Of a stretch of 15,558 bases of DNA, positions 14,061 through 15,558 are shown piece after piece; position 1 is the first letter of the stretch; each line of letters starts with the position of its first letter. Below the pieces are notes generated by a model. The model was not told where the DNA came from. It searched no databases and saw nothing but the letters and a program-made list of their open reading frames with translations. The DNA comes from an uncultured Burkholderiales bacterium (lineage in GTDB: Bacteria; Pseudomonadota; Gammaproteobacteria; Burkholderiales; Burkholderiaceae_C), in the NCBI GenBank assembly GCA_903952885.1, contig CAJBHE010000073.1, forward strand, positions 1-15,558, given 5' to 3'. The position numbers and the translations under genes were made by a program.

Positions 14061-14378
14061 ATGAGCGACACACAACAACGCATCGACGAACTCGTGAAAG
14101 GCAACGAGGTTTTGCTGTTCATGAAGGGCAGCGCCAGCTTCCCCATGTGTGGTTTTTCAGGCCGTGCGATACAAGTGCTCAAAGCTTGCGGCGTGGAACC
14201 CAAAGCCATCAAAACAGTGAACGTGTTGGACGATGCCGAAATTCGTCACGGCATCAAGGAATACAGTAACTGGCCCACCATTCCACAGCTCTACATCAAA
14301 GGCGAGTTCATCGGTGGCTCAGACATCATGATGGAAATGTACGAGTCGGGTGAGTTGCAAAAAGTCATCAACGGCTAA
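14061..14378 (+). CDS. grxD: Monothiol glutaredoxin GrxD (Grx4-type, CGFS)
   Basis: This 105-residue single-domain monothiol glutaredoxin has the CGFS active site at Cys30 (PMCGFSGRAIQVL). It also has the glutathione-binding Lys22, WPTIPQLY and GGSDI motifs typical of the class that carries a bridging 2Fe-2S cluster with glutathione. Such proteins store and deliver Fe-S clusters, often with BolA, and are not general disulfide reductases. ATG at 14061 is chosen because GGAGAG (14050-14055) sits just upstream. An in-frame ATG at 14043 lacks this. It is the last gene of the hemA-prfA-prmC-grxD unit, 25 bases after prmC, and is followed by a strong terminator. Confidence 0.97.
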   Translation: MSDTQQRIDELVKGNEVLLFMKGSASFPMCGFSGRAIQVLKACGVEPKAIKTVNVLDDAEIRHGIKEYSNWPTIPQLYIKGEFIGGSDIMMEMYESGELQKVING

Positions 14379-14409
14379 TCTCTGCCCAGGCTGATTTCAA
14401 GCCCCTGTC

Positions 14410-14436
14410 AAAAAGCCCGCTTGAAGCGGGCTTTTT
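14410..14436. terminator. Bidirectional intrinsic terminator after grxD
   Basis: An 11-base perfect stem AAAAAGCCCGC (14410-14420) / GCGGGCTTTTT (14426-14436) with a TTGAA loop is followed by a T-rich tail on the plus strand and preceded by an A-run, giving a U-run on the minus strand. It can end the grxD transcript and also the convergent lipoprotein transcript, whose TAA (14438-14436) lies in the T-run. Confidence 0.93.
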
Positions 14437-14828
14437 TATTGCGCGAGTACAGGCACAAGCAGCTGATCGGTTTTACACTGGGTGTTACCGTAACGCTGCA
14501 CACACAAATTGGCTGAACAGGAGGCAATTGCCATGTTGCGCACCGCCTCGTTTTGGTCGATCACCACGGTTTCTTGGTACGGGATGTATTCAGGCCGGGT
14601 GATATCGTTGCAGATAGTTTGCACTTGGTTGCCGTCTCTGCGACTAAAGCAGTTGCGCATGCCCGTGGACACATGGATCACGCGTTGACGTGTTTGCACC
14701 ATTTGTATTTTGCTTTGTGGGTAGTCGACCCAAGCTTGCGGCGCACATTCGCTTTCTACCGCGCGGTAGGCTTTGGTGGCGCAGCCTGTCAACAGAACGG
14801 TTGCCAACACGAGTACCCACGTTTTCAT
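14436..14828 (-). CDS. Uncharacterised Cys-rich lipoprotein
   Basis: This 130-residue protein has a lipoprotein signal: MKTWVLVLATVLLTGC with the lipobox LLTGC, lipidated Cys16 and Ala/Thr following. The mature part carries six further cysteines (28, 60, 73, 104, 109, 118), an even number compatible with three disulfides in the periplasm. I do not recognise a named family. ATG at 14828 is favoured because AAAGGGG lies five bases upstream. A GTG at 14834 would touch that site. The ATG overlaps the stop of the upstream lytic transglycosylase gene (ATGA), indicating coupled translation and possibly a shared cell-envelope role. The stop codon lies inside the grxD terminator. Confidence 0.8.
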   Translation of the reverse strand: MKTWVLVLATVLLTGCATKAYRAVESECAPQAWVDYPQSKIQMVQTRQRVIHVSTGMRNCFSRRDGNQVQTICNDITRPEYIPYQETVVIDQNEAVRNMAIASCSANLCVQRYGNTQCKTDQLLVPVLAQ

Positions 14829-15544
14829 TGCCACCCCTTTTGCGCCGCCAGCACAGCATTTGGATATTGCATCTGACCACGGCTGCCGTTGTAACGACCC
14901 AGTGCCATGGTCAAGTCGCCATTCTCAACGTTCAAGTAGTGCCGCAAGATGACGCAGCCAAAACGCAAATTAGTTTGCGCTTGAAACAACACACTGGCAT
15001 CCCCTACGGCCAGCACCCGCGTCCAAAACGGCATGACTTGCATAAAGCCGCGCGCGCCCGCGCTGCTGATGGCGAACTTGCGAAAACCGCTCTCCACTTG
15101 AATGAGCCCCAACACCAGTGATGGTTCTAGGCCAGCACGCTGGCTTTCGTACCAAACGGTTTGCAAAAATTCGCGTCTCAAATGTGGATTGGCCAATTCA
15201 TGTCCCACCAAATCAGGCATGGCATTGGGGCTATTCGGAGCCGCCGCAATGGCGACGTTCGCCTTTGCAGGGCTGGCTTTACGGGGTTGCAATTGCTTTT
15301 CGAGTCGTGCTTCGTTTTGCGTCAGCCATTGCCCAAACGCATGAGCGGCCTTGACATCGGCATGAACCAAAGTGGGCGGGCCAGACTGGTGCACCGCCGC
15401 ACTTAGCGCAGTACGTACTGAGTCTATCAAGGGCTCTTCGCGTTGGTTGCCTGCGTGGGTCACAGGAATGCACAACACACACAGAGAAAATGCCGCCATT
15501 GTTTGTCGCACATTGCGGCAAAGCAAGCTGCATGCTTTGCGCAT
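14825..15544 (-). CDS. Lytic transglycosylase, SLT domain
   Basis: This 239-residue exported protein has a signal-peptide-like N-terminus (about 1-31, ending THA), a variable Pro/Ala-rich region (about 40-110), and an SLT/goose-lysozyme-like domain (about 122-235). The catalytic glutamate is Glu151 in VLGLIQVESGF. The family motifs SSAGARGFMQVMP (160-172) and RYNGS (218-222) follow. Such enzymes cleave the MurNAc-GlcNAc bond of peptidoglycan with 1,6-anhydro product formation. ATG at 15544 fits the signal peptide, but no Shine-Dalgarno sequence is seen and the frame stays open to the window edge, so the true start could be further upstream. Its stop overlaps the start of a lipoprotein gene. 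Confidence 0.9.
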   Translation of the reverse strand: MRKACSLLCRNVRQTMAAFSLCVLCIPVTHAGNQREEPLIDSVRTALSAAVHQSGPPTLVHADVKAAHAFGQWLTQNEARLEKQLQPRKASPAKANVAIAAAPNSPNAMPDLVGHELANPHLRREFLQTVWYESQRAGLEPSLVLGLIQVESGFRKFAISSAGARGFMQVMPFWTRVLAVGDASVLFQAQTNLRFGCVILRHYLNVENGDLTMALGRYNGSRGQMQYPNAVLAAQKGWQ

Positions 15545-15558
15545 CAGGTACTCAACAC

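Noticed and set aside
14829..14834. GTG start for the lipoprotein
   Set aside because: It sits directly on the AAAGGGG ribosome-binding site with no spacing; the ATG at 14828 is correctly spaced.

Overview
The window looks like chromosomal DNA from a betaproteobacterium. Burkholderiales, most likely a Comamonadaceae-like freshwater lineage, is my inference. It rests on gene content and order (ubiE - Tim44-like - ubiJ - ubiB; hemA-prfA-prmC-grxD), on the DUF3683-type giant oxidoreductase, and on moderately high GC. No rRNA, tRNA, CRISPR array, prophage, integrase or transposase is visible.

Left block (about 1-10218, all minus strand). Transcription runs from right to left. It starts with a 1290-residue FAD/Fe-S oxidoreductase fusion. 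A DUF971 protein follows, then the ubiquinone genes ubiE, a Tim44-like membrane protein, ubiJ and ubiB, and then a sodium:solute symporter. Gaps are 13, 13, 27, 16, -4 and 20 bases, so this could be one long operon joining a quinone-reducing type of dehydrogenase to ubiquinone biosynthesis. A 68-base gap with a recognisable promoter separates a second small unit: an FmdB-type zinc-ribbon protein and a DUF502 membrane protein cut by the window edge.

Middle (10219-10821). A 293-base non-coding stretch holds degenerate direct repeats and a 24-base inverted repeat. It is followed by a gene for an unknown 94-residue three-helix membrane protein. That gene diverges from hemA across 25 bases with a symmetric TATA core, so both transcripts may be leaderless or nearly so.

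Right block. hemA-prfA-prmC-grxD (plus strand) is a compact operon for tetrapyrrole synthesis, translation termination, release-factor methylation and Fe-S handling. It ends in a strong hairpin terminator. The terminator is shared with a convergent minus-strand pair: a lytic transglycosylase and a coupled Cys-rich lipoprotein whose stop codon lies inside the terminator.

The window is mostly housekeeping and I see no defence or mobile system. The observations most worth a second look are the ubiJ start codon inside a terminator-like hairpin, the Tim44-like protein embedded in the ubi cluster, the hemA divergent promoter, the inverted repeat at 10390-10473, and two small or uncharacterised membrane or envelope proteins.
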